Source of the DNA: Dickeya oryzae
Lineage (GTDB): Bacteria > Pseudomonadota > Gammaproteobacteria > Enterobacterales > Enterobacteriaceae
NCBI RefSeq assembly: GCF_009372235.1
Contig: NZ_SULL01000013.1
Coordinates: 1 to 64,000, forward strand
Length of the DNA: 64,000 nucleotides
Reading direction: 5' to 3'
Shown here: positions 32,412 to 45,551 of the stretch, in pieces
Layout of the letters: every line of letters starts with the position of its first letter
Position numbering within the stretch: position 1 is the first letter of the stretch
The notes under the pieces: model-generated
Told to the model about the DNA's origin: nothing
Database searches by the model: none
What the model saw: the letters and a program-made list of their open reading frames with translations, nothing else
Translations under genes and position numbers: made by a program

Positions 32412-33287
32412 ATGTTAAAACGCACCCTGCTTGCCACGCTGTTAGCGTCTATGGCATTTTCCGCTTCCGCGGCATTAAAAATGGAAGTCTATAACCCCGG
32501 AGCAAAATCCCTCTTCCCGGTGTCGTCTGAAATCATCACCGGGGAACATGACGCCTTACTCATTGATGCCCAGTTCCAGCGTAACGACGCCGAGAATCTG
32601 GTGGCAAAAATCCGCGCTACCGGAAAAAAACTGAAGACTATCTACATCAGCCATCATGACCCGGATTTCTATTTTGGTCTGGATGTATTGAAGGCCGCCT
32701 TCCCTGACGCACAGATTGTAGCCACACCACAAACTATCGCGGCCATCAACGCGACTAAAGACAAGAAAATCGCCTACTGGGGCCCCATACTGAAAGAAAA
32801 TGCGCCGAAACAGGTCATCACTCCTCAGCCGCTAAACACCGATCACCTGACACTCGAAGGCAGCAACATCGATATCATGGGGCTGAAAGGGGCAACGCCG
32901 GACAGAACCTTTGTCTGGATCCCGTCACTGAAAGCCGTCATCGGCGGCGTGCAAACCTCAGCCAATATCCATGTGTGGGTCGCAGATACCCAAACTACCG
33001 CCTCACGTCAGGCATGGTTGAGCGATCTGGATACTATCGACAAGCTCAACCCAACCACGGTAGTACCCGGTCACTACCTGCCTAACAAGGATGGCTCATC
33101 ACCCTGGTCACTGCAGAATGTGAGCTTTACCCGGGATTACCTGAAAACCTTCGAGAAGAACATTCCGATATCGGCGAATAGCACTGCGCTGGTTGAGGCA
33201 ATGAAACTCGCTTACCCGGATCTCGGTGAGGCCGCCTCGCTGGAACTGAGCGCCAGGGTCATCAAAAGCGAAATGCAGTGGCCTTAA
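32412..33287 (+). CDS. Periplasmic metallo-beta-lactamase-fold protein with altered metal motif
   Basis: 291 residues. Signal peptide 1-20 (MAFSASA cleavage). The rest fits the MBL fold: DALLIDAQF strand, then the metal motif ISHHDPDFYFG at 79-89, and VVPGHYLPNKD near 220. In the canonical HxHxDH motif the second His is Asp83 and the last His is Phe86, leaving His81 and Asp85. Metal use or catalysis may therefore differ from standard enzymes. Upstream AGGAAGGAG gives a strong ribosome binding site. It is probably controlled by the divergent LysR gene. Substrate unknown. Confidence 0.82.
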   Translation: MLKRTLLATLLASMAFSASAALKMEVYNPGAKSLFPVSSEIITGEHDALLIDAQFQRNDAENLVAKIRATGKKLKTIYISHHDPDFYFGLDVLKAAFPDAQIVATPQTIAAINATKDKKIAYWGPILKENAPKQVITPQPLNTDHLTLEGSNIDIMGLKGATPDRTFVWIPSLKAVIGGVQTSANIHVWVADTQTTASRQAWLSDLDTIDKLNPTTVVPGHYLPNKDGSSPWSLQNVSFTRDYLKTFEKNIPISANSTALVEAMKLAYPDLGEAASLELSARVIKSEMQWP

Positions 33288-33573
33288 TATTCACCGGATA
33301 ATATCTGCGGTTGCCGCGACACGGTCCACCTTGATGCCTGGCGGTGGGGACTTTTCTTTCAGGTTTGCGATCTGTGATCGCAGAACCGGAAGGATAAAAT
33401 GACACCACCGCCTGCTAACTCTCAGGAAATAGACAATAATTAAGACAGAGCGTCACACAGGTAGTCATAGCAGGCCACTCTGGCAATTGCTCGGGAAGGT
33501 TTGTGGCGCGATAACCAGTCTCTTTCCCTTTGCTGATGTGCCCCATCCATCGGGCAACATACGGAGCGTATGA

Positions 33574-34218
33574 ATGAACAGGCTACACTACATCTTCGAT
33601 CCTCTGTGCGGTTGGTGTTACGCCGCAGCGCCGTTAATCCATGCAGCTCGCAAAATTGAAGGGCTGCCTGTCGTGCTGCACGCTGGTGGCATGATGACCG
33701 GACCGAACCGGCGGCGCATCACGCCGGAATGGCGGGATTACGTTCAGCCGCACGATCGTCGCATTGCCCAGATGAGCGGACAGCCATTCGGTGATGGTTA
33801 TTTCAATGGCCTACTGTGGGATGTTACCGCAACGCTGGATTCAGAACCCCCTACAACAGCCATTCTGGCAGCCGAGGAGCTCGGTGGCCGGGGAATTGAT
33901 TTACTCGAGCGTTTGCAACGCGCCCATTATGTTGAAGGGCTGTGCATCTCCGAAACATCGGTACTACTGAAAATGGCGGTAGAAATTGGTTTGCCGCTGG
34001 AAGACTTTGAAAACGCCTGCATACACTGGCGTGGTTTACCCACCCGTAAGCACATTGAGGAAAGCCGCCAGTGGCTGACCCAATCAGGCGGTGCCGGTTT
34101 CCCCACCATCGTTTTCGCGGTAGACGATATTTTTACCACGTTGAACATCGCGCCCTGGCTGGGACGAGCAGACGACTGGCATAACTACCTGCTCAAACTG
34201 GTAGAAGAGAATCAGTAG
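33574..34218 (+). CDS. DsbA-family (FrnE-like) thiol oxidoreductase
   Basis: 214 residues, cytoplasmic (no signal peptide). Thioredoxin-like fold with active site Cys12-Gly-Trp-Cys15 in FDPLCGWCYAAAPL and cis-proline region GAGFPTIVF. A helical insertion lies between, as in FrnE/2-hydroxychromene isomerase relatives. The ATG at 33574 is preferred because ACGGAG (33561-33566) is 7 bases away and the CxxC lies in this frame. A glutathione S-transferase gene follows on the same strand after 143 bp, suggesting a joint role in thiol or xenobiotic handling. Confidence 0.85.
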   Translation: MNRLHYIFDPLCGWCYAAAPLIHAARKIEGLPVVLHAGGMMTGPNRRRITPEWRDYVQPHDRRIAQMSGQPFGDGYFNGLLWDVTATLDSEPPTTAILAAEELGGRGIDLLERLQRAHYVEGLCISETSVLLKMAVEIGLPLEDFENACIHWRGLPTRKHIEESRQWLTQSGGAGFPTIVFAVDDIFTTLNIAPWLGRADDWHNYLLKLVEENQ

Positions 34219-34226
34219 CCCACATT

Positions 34227-34270
34227 CAACCCGCTATTTCATGAACAACGCTATCAGAAACAGCGGGTTG
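34227..34270. repeat. Inverted repeat downstream of the DsbA-like gene
   Basis: CAACCCGCT (34227-34235) and AGCGGGTTG (34262-34270) are perfect 9-bp arms around 26 bases, starting 9 bp after the stop codon. No T-run follows directly; a T-run occurs 25 bp later (34295-34303). A weak terminator is the likeliest role. Confidence 0.45.
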
Positions 34271-34361
34271 CTCCAGTCCAGACGAGGCATCTGATTTTTT
34301 TTTCGCCGGGCATGATATGGGATGGTAGTCCTTTCATCAGAAAAGCACACAGGGCGATCTA

Positions 34362-34967
34362 ATGATTCGAGTTCATCATCTCAATACCTCGCGCTCGCAG
34401 CGGATTTTATGGCTTCTGGAAGAGTTGGATGTGCCGTATGACGTGATCAATTACCAGCGTAATAAAGCCACGATGCGCGCACCGGCCTCGTTACGCGATA
34501 TTCATCCGCTGGGGAAAGCACCGGTCATTGAACACGATGGCAAGGTTCTGGCAGAAACGGGACTGATTCTGGAATATCTGGTTGCGACATTTGGCCCGCA
34601 TCTGGCACCGCCCGCTGATAGCACGGATTTCTGGCGTTACCGGTACTGGATGCACTACGCCGAGGGCTCGTTAATGTCGGCTATGTTACTCAAACTGGTG
34701 GCGTACAAGATGGGTCCGTTCGGCTGGCCAATCCGCAATATGGTCAATACCCAATGCAACCTGCATTACGATTTTCTGGAACAAGAAGCGGCAACCTCTC
34801 GCTGGCTGGCCGGTGATACTTTCTCAGCAGCGGATATCATGATGGGATTCCCGTTGGATATCGCCGCTCAACGCGGCTGGATCTCACCTTCTCGCCCTCA
34901 CCTCTGGCGTTTACTGGAAGCAATGCGGGCACGACCTGCCTGGCAGCGAGCTGCACGATACGGATAA
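34362..34967 (+). CDS. Glutathione S-transferase family protein
   Basis: 201 residues. N-terminal thioredoxin-like domain with SRSQRILWLLEELDVPYDV, and LGKAPVIEHDGKVLAETGLILEYL, where the cis-proline follows KA and the E-(T/S) pair contacts the glutathione gamma-glutamyl group. The C-terminal helical domain has LAGDTFSAADIMMGFPLD with the N-capping Ser/Asp. It probably conjugates or reduces an electrophile with glutathione; the substrate is unknown. Confidence 0.9.
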   Translation: MIRVHHLNTSRSQRILWLLEELDVPYDVINYQRNKATMRAPASLRDIHPLGKAPVIEHDGKVLAETGLILEYLVATFGPHLAPPADSTDFWRYRYWMHYAEGSLMSAMLLKLVAYKMGPFGWPIRNMVNTQCNLHYDFLEQEAATSRWLAGDTFSAADIMMGFPLDIAAQRGWISPSRPHLWRLLEAMRARPAWQRAARYG

Positions 34968-35043
34968 AGTATTCAACAGGCACTACACACATCAATCCCC
35001 CCCACTACTCACAGATAGAGCCGGGGGTATTACTCAATGAGGA

Positions 35044-35658
35044 TTAATAAAAAAGCGCCTTCTCCTTCTGGATTAACTGAAAACGCCCCTGCCAGTCCTG
35101 CAGGGTAATGTGTGTTAACCGAGCCACGCCCTGATAGAACGGATGGCCGCAATGGCGCTCCAGTAAATCCAGATAACGCATCGCCCACGGTAGCAAATGT
35201 TCACTAAGCAGTTCCGGCAGGCTGTCTGGTTGATTTTCCGCACACCACGCTGCCAGCATCAGCATCAACCCGATGTGATCTTCCGGTTCACGGCGATCAC
35301 AACGCGGCTCAATACCCAACTCCCGCAGCCAGCGCCGCAGCGCCAGTGTCGAATCACCAAACAACACGTTTTGCCTGTCAAGGTATACCGACCCCCAGGG
35401 TGGAACGGGCATGCCTTCATCACCACTGAGCCATCGCTTCCAGGCAAGCGATAACCGCTCATCGTAACCGGGTTGTAACCCGCTATGAATTTGTCGGGCA
35501 ACAGTGGCAATATCGGCCTGGTTACCACACGGCCATGTCTGCTGCCACGCAGCGTGCCTCAGCCGTTCAATCAATGCGACATTGTGTTCATCATCAGGTG
35601 AGTAATAGAGTAGCGCACCCAGTAAGCGCCCGGTCAGACTAACGATATGTCGTGGCAT
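35044..35658 (-). CDS. dmsD: TorD/DmsD-family Tat proofreading chaperone
   Basis: 204 residues, the E. coli DmsD length. All-helical cytoplasmic chaperone that binds the twin-arginine leader of a molybdoenzyme subunit. The family signature is EPEDHIGLMLMLAAW near residue 125. Start ATG at 35658 follows GAGGTGA. No DMSO-reductase genes lie next to it here, although E. coli has dmsABC at this place beside serS. The client must be elsewhere, or the gene is a leftover. Assignment to DmsD rather than another TorD member is by overall resemblance. Confidence 0.82.
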   Translation of the reverse strand: MPRHIVSLTGRLLGALLYYSPDDEHNVALIERLRHAAWQQTWPCGNQADIATVARQIHSGLQPGYDERLSLAWKRWLSGDEGMPVPPWGSVYLDRQNVLFGDSTLALRRWLRELGIEPRCDRREPEDHIGLMLMLAAWCAENQPDSLPELLSEHLLPWAMRYLDLLERHCGHPFYQGVARLTHITLQDWQGRFQLIQKEKALFY

Positions 35659-35888
35659 AAATCACCTCGCTGGCTCAATCCTCAGGAGTTCCCCCCCTTC
35701 TTCTCATCGTGCTGCCCTTGCCTTTCTTCTTTTGAAAGCCGCCCGGTCAGTGCAATGACAAAAAACTTAGAACCCGATGAGCCTGCGCTCCATAAGAGGA
35801 TGCCTGAATCCTCTTATCAACGTCGCTATAAACGTGAAATCAGACTATTCCACACCGTGTCATCAGGACAGGATGGATTTCAAAGGAT

Positions 35889-35914
35889 AAAAAAAGCGCC
35901 CCGAAGAGCGCTTT
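35889..35914 (-). terminator. serS terminator
   Basis: On the minus strand AAAGCGC (35914-35908) pairs with GCGCTTT (35899-35893) around an 8-base loop and runs into further T residues. It lies 26 bp after the serS stop. Confidence 0.8.
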
Positions 35915-35940
35915 AATGAGAACGTTAAAATAGGCGAAGG

Positions 35941-37254
<1,314 letters not shown>

Positions 37255-37342
37255 TTATTAAGGGGATATTGATAATTACAGGGTGCCAGTGGCGGCACCG
37301 TGCAGCAGAAAATCTCGCAATAACCTTACCGCAACGTGAATG

Positions 37343-38686
37343 CTAGCGGTAGCGTTTTGTCGGGCTATTTTGATCCTGAGCAGCGAGCCAGGCCAGCTTT
37401 TCACCAATCTTGCCCTCTAAACCACGAGAAGTCGGCTGGTAATAACGTGTTTCTGCCATTTCAGGGGGAAAATACACTTCGCCAGCGGCATAAGCGTTAA
37501 CTTCATCATGTGCGTAACGGTACTCTGCGCCCAGGCCCATCTCTTTCATCAGGCGGGTGGGTGCATTGCGTAAATGCTCCGGCACATCGTAATCCGGTTT
37601 TTCACGGGCATCACGCATCGCCGATTTAAACGCGGTATATACGGCATTACTTTTCGGCGCACACGCCAGATACACTATCGCCTGAGCGATAGCCCGTTCA
37701 CCTTCTGCCGGACCGACACGGGTGAAACAATCCCAGGCGGCTATTGCCACCTGCATGGCACGGGGATCGGCATTACCGACGTCCTCGGAAGCAATCGCCA
37801 ACAGACGCCGGGCAACATACAGTGGATCGCCACCGGCGGTAATGATGCGGGCATACCAATACAACGCGGCATCCGGCGCCGAACCACGAACCGATTTATG
37901 CAACGCTGAAATCAGGTCGTAATAACGATCACCTTTGTTGTCAAAGCGGGCGCTACGTTCACCTGAAACTTCTTTCAGCAATTCAAGCGTCAACAGGCGT
38001 CGGCCAGTGGCATCGGCTTCAGCCATATCCGCCATCATTTCTAACAGATTCAATGAACGGCGAGCGTCGCCGTTGACCAGTTCTGCCAGCAAATGGCGGG
38101 TTTCATCCGGCAGAACAATCTGCTGCCCACCTAATCCGCGCTCTTTGTCCTGTAACGCCTGCAACAGTACCTGCTCAATATCATCAACACTCAATGCTTT
38201 GAGCAGATAAACACGTGCGCGCGACAACAACGCCGAATTAAGTTCGAACGATGGGTTTTCCGTGGTCGCCCCAATAAACGTGATGGTGCCATCTTCGATA
38301 TGGGGTAAAAACGCATCCTGCTGGCTTTTGTTAAACCGGTGTACTTCATCCACAAACAGGATGGTACGCCGTCCGGCATCACGGTTCTGGCGGGCCCGCT
38401 CGATCGCCTCGCGGATCTCCTTGATGCCAGACGTCACCGCAGAAATACGCTCGACATCAGCCTGACCGTAATGGCCAATCAACTCAGCCAGCGTCGTCTT
38501 CCCGGTACCGGGCGGTCCCCACAGAATCATGGAGTGAAGCTGCCCGGCTTCAATCGCGCGTGGTAGCGGTTTACCTGGCCCCAACAGGTGCTGCTGGCCA
38601 ATGTACTGCGCCAGAGTAACCGGCCGCATTCTCGCGGCCAGTGGCTGAAACTGTTGATTGGAAAAATCGAGGGACAGGTTACTCAC
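37343..38686 (-). CDS. rarA: Replication-associated recombination protein A (MgsA)
   Basis: 447 residues (E. coli 447). AAA+ ATPase related to clamp loaders; acts at stalled replication forks. Walker [14 protein letters not shown], Walker [13 protein letters not shown], sensor 1 [10 protein letters not shown], then a tetramerisation region in the C-terminal half. Starts 7 bp after the lolA stop, so it is translationally close to lolA. Confidence 0.97.
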   Translation of the reverse strand: MSNLSLDFSNQQFQPLAARMRPVTLAQYIGQQHLLGPGKPLPRAIEAGQLHSMILWGPPGTGKTTLAELIGHYGQADVERISAVTSGIKEIREAIERARQNRDAGRRTILFVDEVHRFNKSQQDAFLPHIEDGTITFIGATTENPSFELNSALLSRARVYLLKALSVDDIEQVLLQALQDKERGLGGQQIVLPDETRHLLAELVNGDARRSLNLLEMMADMAEADATGRRLLTLELLKEVSGERSARFDNKGDRYYDLISALHKSVRGSAPDAALYWYARIITAGGDPLYVARRLLAIASEDVGNADPRAMQVAIAAWDCFTRVGPAEGERAIAQAIVYLACAPKSNAVYTAFKSAMRDAREKPDYDVPEHLRNAPTRLMKEMGLGAEYRYAHDEVNAYAAGEVYFPPEMAETRYYQPTSRGLEGKIGEKLAWLAAQDQNSPTKRYR

Positions 38687-38693
38687 ACACGCC

Positions 38694-39305
38694 TCACTGA
38701 CGCTGATCGTCCACCGCTACGCCTTTTGGCGGCGTAAAACGAAACTTCGCGGCATCCACATCGCCATTCTGCTGATTCTTCAGCGTATAGGCACTGCGCT
38801 GCCCATCCTGTTCGGTGGCGGTAAAACCATGAATCGTGCCATCGCTGCTCACGTTGATAGAAAACCGCTTGAGGTTACCGCTCGCCACTCGGGGGGTCAG
38901 ATCAAACTCATCCCCTTTCTGACTCACGTTATATTTGCCCCAGTCTTTCGGGTCGTTACGAGTAATCAGAATAAACGGTGTATTACCTGTCGCGTCTTTC
39001 ACCCAGGTTGCCGTGACTTGTTCCACGAAAGGGTTATAAAACCATAACGTTTTGCCATCGGACACCAGCGTACTTTCATCCGGTGACGTGGTTTTCCAGT
39101 TGAACAGATTCGGGCGTTTTACCCATAGTTCACCGGCCCCTTCTTGCACTGCCGCGCCATCATCCGTCGTGACTTTCTGCGCAAAGCTGGCATGAAAGCT
39201 ATTCACTTTGCTAAGACGGCTCTGCAAATCACTGGCAGCATCAGCATAGACTGCGCTGGAAACCAGACTGGTGAGCAAACAGCCCGTTATCAACCCTATT
39301 TTTAT
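38694..39305 (-). CDS. lolA: Outer-membrane lipoprotein carrier protein
   Basis: 203 residues (E. coli 203). Periplasmic carrier that takes lipoproteins from LolCDE to LolB. Signal peptide ends at SSAVYA (residue 22), then [22 protein letters not shown]. The start at 39305 (MIKIGLITG) matches the family length; the frame extends to 39368 with unconserved residues. Confidence 0.97.
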   Translation of the reverse strand: MKIGLITGCLLTSLVSSAVYADAASDLQSRLSKVNSFHASFAQKVTTDDGAAVQEGAGELWVKRPNLFNWKTTSPDESTLVSDGKTLWFYNPFVEQVTATWVKDATGNTPFILITRNDPKDWGKYNVSQKGDEFDLTPRVASGNLKRFSINVSSDGTIHGFTATEQDGQRSAYTLKNQQNGDVDAAKFRFTPPKGVAVDDQRQ

Positions 39306-39497
39306 CATACAAAAAATCCTTTGCGTGTTCTTACCGCGACTGCGGCTAACCACAGGCGTCGCGCTCAACCGAACGCGACTCGGCTGGGCGCTACTGTATC
39401 CCAGCCAGAAGCGGCATGACAGACGAATTATCTGTTATCTACGACATTTTACGCTTCTTTGCAGGACGGGTGCAGGAAGCGACATCACCACTGAACA

Positions 39498-42400
39498 TTA
39501 CTCCATCGGTGGCGGAGCCAGCACCTCACGGTTGCCATTATGGCCGGGGCTGCTGACAATCCCCTGCATTTCCATCTGTTCAACGATACGCGCTGCGCGG
39601 TTATAACCGATGCGGAACTGGCGCTGTACCCCAGAAATTGAAGCACGCCGTTTTTCCACCACGAACGCTACCGCCTGATCGAACAACGGATCCAATTCTT
39701 CGTCTCCGTCAAAGCCCAGGCTACCGCCCTCGCCATCGTCATCACCACTGATAATGCTATCGATATACTCAGGACGGCCACGCGCTTTCCAATCCTGAAC
39801 CACCGCATGCACTTCCTGATCACGGACAAACGCGCCGTGAACACGAATCGGGATCGACGAGTTGGGTGCCATATACAGCATATCCCCCATGCCCAGCAGC
39901 GATTCTGCGCCCCCCTGATCGAGGATGGTACGAGAATCAATCTTGCTTGATACGGTAAAGGCAATTCGGGTCGGGATGTTGGCCTTAATAAGACCTGTAA
40001 TCACATCGACAGACGGACGCTGCGTTGCCAGCACCAGATGTATCCCGGCGGCACGGGCCTTCTGCGCCAGACGAGCGATCAGCTCTTCCACCTTCTTGCC
40101 CACCGCCATCATCAGGTCAGCGAATTCGTCAACCATCACCACGATATAAGGCAGTTTTTCCAACACCGGCGGCTGGGTATCCATACTGTCACCTGGCTTC
40201 CAGAACGGATCCGGGATCGGGCGACCCATCGATTCAGCCTGCATCACGCGCTCGTTATAGCCACTGAGATTACGCACGCCCAACGCTGACATCAGTTTAT
40301 AGCGACGCTCCATCTCACCAACACACCAACGCAGCGCGTTAGCAGCGTCTTTCATGTCGGTCACCACTTCGGTCAACAAGTGTGGGATACCCTCGTATAC
40401 CGACAATTCCAGCATTTTCGGGTCGATCATGATAAAGCGAACATCCGCGGGCGTCGCTTTATACAGCATGCTGATGATCATGGCGTTCACACCGACTGAT
40501 TTACCAGAGCCGGTGGTACCGGCCACCAGTAAGTGCGGCATCTTCGCCAGATCGGCAACGACTGGCTGACCAGAGATATCTTTGCCCAATACCACAGCCA
40601 GCGGCGACGCGTTGTCACGGAATCTGTCGCAATCCAGCACTTCGCGCAGGAAGACGGTCTGACGGTGGCGGTTAGGTAGTTCAAGCCCCACATAAGGTTT
40701 GCCGGGGATAACCTCGACAATACGCACCGCTACCACCGACAACGAACGCGCCAGATCACGCGCCAGATTGGAAATACGGGCGGCCTTGACGCCAGGCGCT
40801 AAATCCAGCTCAAACCGTGTGATCACCGGCCCGGGATGGTAATCCACCACCGTTGCCTTGACGCGATAATCCGCCAGCCGGGTTTCAATCAAACGCGCCA
40901 TCTCATCCAATGCAACCCGATCAACCGGTGCATCATTCATCGACGGAGGCGTTAGCAGATCTAACGACGGCAATGGCGTTGTCGGCTTCTGCAATGGCTG
41001 ATCATTTCGCATCAGGAAGGGATGAATCAGGCTATCCATAATCGACGGTGATGATTCCACTTCCGCCGTTTTAGGCTCAACCTGCGCTGAGGCAGGCTCA
41101 TCATCCGGGAACGACTCCTGGGCCGAGAGGGTAAACAGCGGCTCCGATGGACCATCATCCACAAGATCGGCAAACGGCGAAATGGCATAAACGCTGTCTT
41201 TTGTCTTGGGCACTTCTGTCTGAGGTGCTTCTGCCTGATGTACTGTTGGCTGATGATGTACTGCTGACTGATGTACTGCTGAGTGGCGTGGTGCTTCGGT
41301 TTTCAGCACATGGTCAGAGACATGACTGCCTGTGGCTACGGGCGGTTCAGCCACGATGGCGCGCGGCACTTCAATCTCTTCCGGTTCTGGCTCATGGGTT
41401 TCACCGTAACGGGAGTGCTGCATAGCAGCGAAGTCACGCGCCAGTTGCGCCTGCAATAGCGCATCTTGTGCTTCTTCGTGGTCTGGGTAGGTGTCGCCGT
41501 AGCGCTCACGTTGCTGGTCAGCAAAGGCTTGCCGCAATGCTGCCTCCTGGGCCAACGCCTCCTGATCATCATCAGAAAAGCCTGTCGGTGCCGGTTGCGC
41601 AGAATGCAGCGATGGTTGAGCAGCCAATGTCGGCACCGTATCTGATGGCGTTACACCAACCCCCTCCTGTGCCAGTACCCCCTCTGATGCAGTTAGCCCA
41701 TTTTGCGTTGTTGAAGCCGCTATCGACTGCTCTGCATGGGATGCCTGTGCCCGTTCGGCCTCACGAGCCTGCTGTTCAGCCAGCCGCTGTGAAGGCAGTT
41801 TGATACCATACGATGCCAGCTCACGCCGGGTAGGAATGCGTACCGGATTGGGTCGCGGCAATTCCGGCCCCATACCGCGTTTCACCTGCGGGTTATTCTC
41901 TTCATCGGTAGTGAATGCCGGCATAAACGGCGTCGCACTCTTAGGCTCCGGTTCACTGATTGCCGCGACAGTACTCGCAACGGCAGCCACAGTTGTCACC
42001 GTTGCTGCTGTCCGGCCAATCCGATCGTCTGCCTGCAATGTCAGCGGCTGCCAGTCCGGCATAGTTTCCGGTAAGGATGGCGCAGAGCCAAACGGTGAGG
42101 GCATGACACCACCAGAGACAGACGACGATGGCGGATAGGACGTCGTCACCGGAGGAACATCCGCTCGCTGAGCGACTTCTGGTATGGGTTTCATGGGCGA
42201 TGGCACCGAGTACGCGGTCGGTTCTGGCAACGGCGTCATCGCTATCGGTTCTGGATGTGGTTTCAGCACCGGTTCCGCATCAGGCATCGCCGTCGTAAGC
42301 TGACTCTGATTTTCCCTCTGCACATCCACACTCACATCCACTGCTGCCGCTACTGTGTTAACGACTGGGGTATCAGCCTGTGCTGATGCGGCCGCCACTG

Positions 42401-43247
42401 CCGATATGGCCGTCACAGCCGGTGCGGAAAACAGCACGTCGTCTTCATCCTCGTCTGCCGGGGACGGTGCAGGTGTCATCAGCACATCGTCTTTATCGGC
42501 ATGTGCGACGTCATGCGCGAGATCTTCACGCAAACCATCGTGACGGACAGTATCGTGACGGACAGTGTCGTGTTGCGCGTCTACGGATTGCTCATCGACA
42601 TCATCGTCATCGTAAAGGTAGTCCTCTTCACGACGACGGCCGGAAAAGAGTGTCAGGCATCCCATGACACCGGCACCGATCTTTTCCGCAATCGTCAACC
42701 AGGACCAGCCCGTGAACAGAGTCAACCCTGCCGCCCACACGCACAACAAAATCATGGTGCCACCAATATTGTTGAAGCGCGGAATCATTGAGCTGCTGAG
42801 CAGGCTGCCGAGTACGCCGCCAGAGGCGAAATAGTAAATGTCGTCTACGTTAAGCGCCGCCAGCCCACAGGACGTCAGTATCAAGGCTAATGTGCCGATA
42901 AGGCGCAATGAGAGGGCAAAATAATCCAATGTGGCGCGTTGTCCGCGCTGGCGATGGACAACCCAGCACAGTGAAATCATCACAACAGGAATGGCATACG
43001 CCAGTACGCCAAAAACGAAAAACAGAGTATCGGCCAGCCAGGCCCCTACCCCGCCCCCCAGATTATGAATTGGCTCATGCCAGGCAGTCTGTGACCAACT
43101 GGGGTCCGAAGGGCTGAAACTCAGTAGCGCTACCGCCAGATAAATGGCAAAAAGCACCACGACGATTAACATCGCTTCCAGTAAACGTCGACCCGCGCTG
43201 AGTTTTTTCAGCGTGATGTCTTTATCTTCTGTGTATTCCTGGCTCAA
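39498..43247 (-). CDS. ftsK: DNA translocase FtsK
   Basis: 1249 residues (E. coli 1329; the linker is shorter). The N-terminal 200 residues hold four or five membrane helices that anchor it at the septum. A long Pro/Ala/Glu-rich, low-complexity linker covers about 210-770. The RecA-like motor has Walker [16 protein letters not shown] near residue 910 and Walker [14 protein letters not shown]. The last 65 residues form the winged-helix gamma domain that reads KOPS sites and activates XerD. It contains short amino acid repeats in the linker (TVRHD twice; VHQ/VHH series). Confidence 0.97.
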   Translation of the reverse strand: MSQEYTEDKDITLKKLSAGRRLLEAMLIVVVLFAIYLAVALLSFSPSDPSWSQTAWHEPIHNLGGGVGAWLADTLFFVFGVLAYAIPVVMISLCWVVHRQRGQRATLDYFALSLRLIGTLALILTSCGLAALNVDDIYYFASGGVLGSLLSSSMIPRFNNIGGTMILLCVWAAGLTLFTGWSWLTIAEKIGAGVMGCLTLFSGRRREEDYLYDDDDVDEQSVDAQHDTVRHDTVRHDGLREDLAHDVAHADKDDVLMTPAPSPADEDEDDVLFSAPAVTAISAVAAASAQADTPVVNTVAAAVDVSVDVQRENQSQLTTAMPDAEPVLKPHPEPIAMTPLPEPTAYSVPSPMKPIPEVAQRADVPPVTTSYPPSSSVSGGVMPSPFGSAPSLPETMPDWQPLTLQADDRIGRTAATVTTVAAVASTVAAISEPEPKSATPFMPAFTTDEENNPQVKRGMGPELPRPNPVRIPTRRELASYGIKLPSQRLAEQQAREAERAQASHAEQSIAASTTQNGLTASEGVLAQEGVGVTPSDTVPTLAAQPSLHSAQPAPTGFSDDDQEALAQEAALRQAFADQQRERYGDTYPDHEEAQDALLQAQLARDFAAMQHSRYGETHEPEPEEIEVPRAIVAEPPVATGSHVSDHVLKTEAPRHSAVHQSAVHHQPTVHQAEAPQTEVPKTKDSVYAISPFADLVDDGPSEPLFTLSAQESFPDDEPASAQVEPKTAEVESSPSIMDSLIHPFLMRNDQPLQKPTTPLPSLDLLTPPSMNDAPVDRVALDEMARLIETRLADYRVKATVVDYHPGPVITRFELDLAPGVKAARISNLARDLARSLSVVAVRIVEVIPGKPYVGLELPNRHRQTVFLREVLDCDRFRDNASPLAVVLGKDISGQPVVADLAKMPHLLVAGTTGSGKSVGVNAMIISMLYKATPADVRFIMIDPKMLELSVYEGIPHLLTEVVTDMKDAANALRWCVGEMERRYKLMSALGVRNLSGYNERVMQAESMGRPIPDPFWKPGDSMDTQPPVLEKLPYIVVMVDEFADLMMAVGKKVEELIARLAQKARAAGIHLVLATQRPSVDVITGLIKANIPTRIAFTVSSKIDSRTILDQGGAESLLGMGDMLYMAPNSSIPIRVHGAFVRDQEVHAVVQDWKARGRPEYIDSIISGDDDGEGGSLGFDGDEELDPLFDQAVAFVVEKRRASISGVQRQFRIGYNRAARIVEQMEMQGIVSSPGHNGNREVLAPPPME

Positions 43248-43280
43248 GCGTCTCTCCAGGTTCCCTGTAAATGTTTCATG

Positions 43281-43306
43281 ATAAAGCGCCGAGTATCACC
43301 CGGCGC
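43281..43306 (-). terminator. lrp terminator
   Basis: GCGCCG (43286-43291) and CGGCGC (43301-43306) pair around 9 bases; on the minus strand the stem is followed by TTTATC. It lies between the lrp stop (43365) and the ftsK start (43247). Confidence 0.6.
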
Positions 43307-43364
43307 CATACTGTACAGATTCACAGGAGTGTAGCTGAATTTATCAGGTTATGCACCCTTGCTG

Positions 43365-43859
43365 TCAGCGGGTCTTGATGACCAGCCGGTTGCTTTGCTT
43401 CACTTCTTCCATCACCACATAGGTGCGGGTATCGTTCACGCCCGGCAGACGCAACAGCGTTTCTCCCAGCAACTTACGGTATGCCGACATATCCGGTACA
43501 CGGGTTTTGAGCAAATAGTCAAAATCCCCAGAAACCAGATGACACTCCTGGATTTCCTCAAGTTTTTGCACGGCTGAATTGAACTGTTCAAATACATCCG
43601 GCGCACCACGGTTGAGGGTGATTTCAACGAACACCAACAACGACGCATCGAGGTAATGCGGATTCAGCAGTGCGGTATAGCCATTAATAAAACCCTGTCG
43701 TTCCAGACGCCGAACGCGCTCCAGACACGGGGTTGGCGAAAGGCCGACCCGTTTGGAAAGTTCCACATTGGAGATACGCCCGTCTTTTTGCAATTCGTTC
43801 AGGATGTTGCGATCGATACGATCAAGATCTTTTCCCGGACGCTTTTTCGTGTCTACCAT
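43365..43859 (-). CDS. lrp: Leucine-responsive regulatory protein
   Basis: 164 residues, same length as E. coli Lrp and very similar throughout. Global regulator of amino acid metabolism, transport and surface structures. N-terminal HTH (RISNVELSKRVGLSPTPCLERVRRLE) and a C-terminal RAM/ACT-like effector domain (LDASLLVFVEITL onward). In soft-rot bacteria and E. coli it responds to leucine. Divergent from trxB across 501 bp. Confidence 0.98.
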   Translation of the reverse strand: MVDTKKRPGKDLDRIDRNILNELQKDGRISNVELSKRVGLSPTPCLERVRRLERQGFINGYTALLNPHYLDASLLVFVEITLNRGAPDVFEQFNSAVQKLEEIQECHLVSGDFDYLLKTRVPDMSAYRKLLGETLLRLPGVNDTRTYVVMEEVKQSNRLVIKTR

Positions 43860-45317
<1,458 letters not shown>

Positions 45318-45344
45318 TCATTACTGTCCTTGCCCGCCTTCCAG

Positions 45345-45373
45345 ACCCGGTCGTGATCATGACCGGGTTTTTT
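45345..45373 (+). terminator. trxB terminator
   Basis: ACCCGGTC (45345-45352) and GACCGGGT (45361-45368) form a perfect 8-bp stem followed by six T up to 45373, 27 bp after the trxB stop. Confidence 0.92.
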
Positions 45374-45551
45374 ATTGCCTGCCGCCGAGATAAAAATTGA
45401 TCGTTCACCCACACCGGTATCGGCTTTTCATTTGCACAACCCCAACACCGAGGTAACATGACGCCACAACAGCCATTACACACATGATTGTGTTAAGTAA
45501 CGGCTACATAAGCGTTATTTTCATGTAGCAACTGGAACCGACCTGCACCTG

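Noticed and set aside
33366-33382. Short palindrome TGCGATC-TGT-GATCGCA after the MBL gene
   Set aside because: Seven-base arms with no T-run and no match to a known operator; could be chance.
35647-35916. 89-codon plus-strand open frame between dmsD and serS
   Set aside because: Starts inside dmsD and runs through the serS terminator; no ribosome binding site and no recognisable protein.
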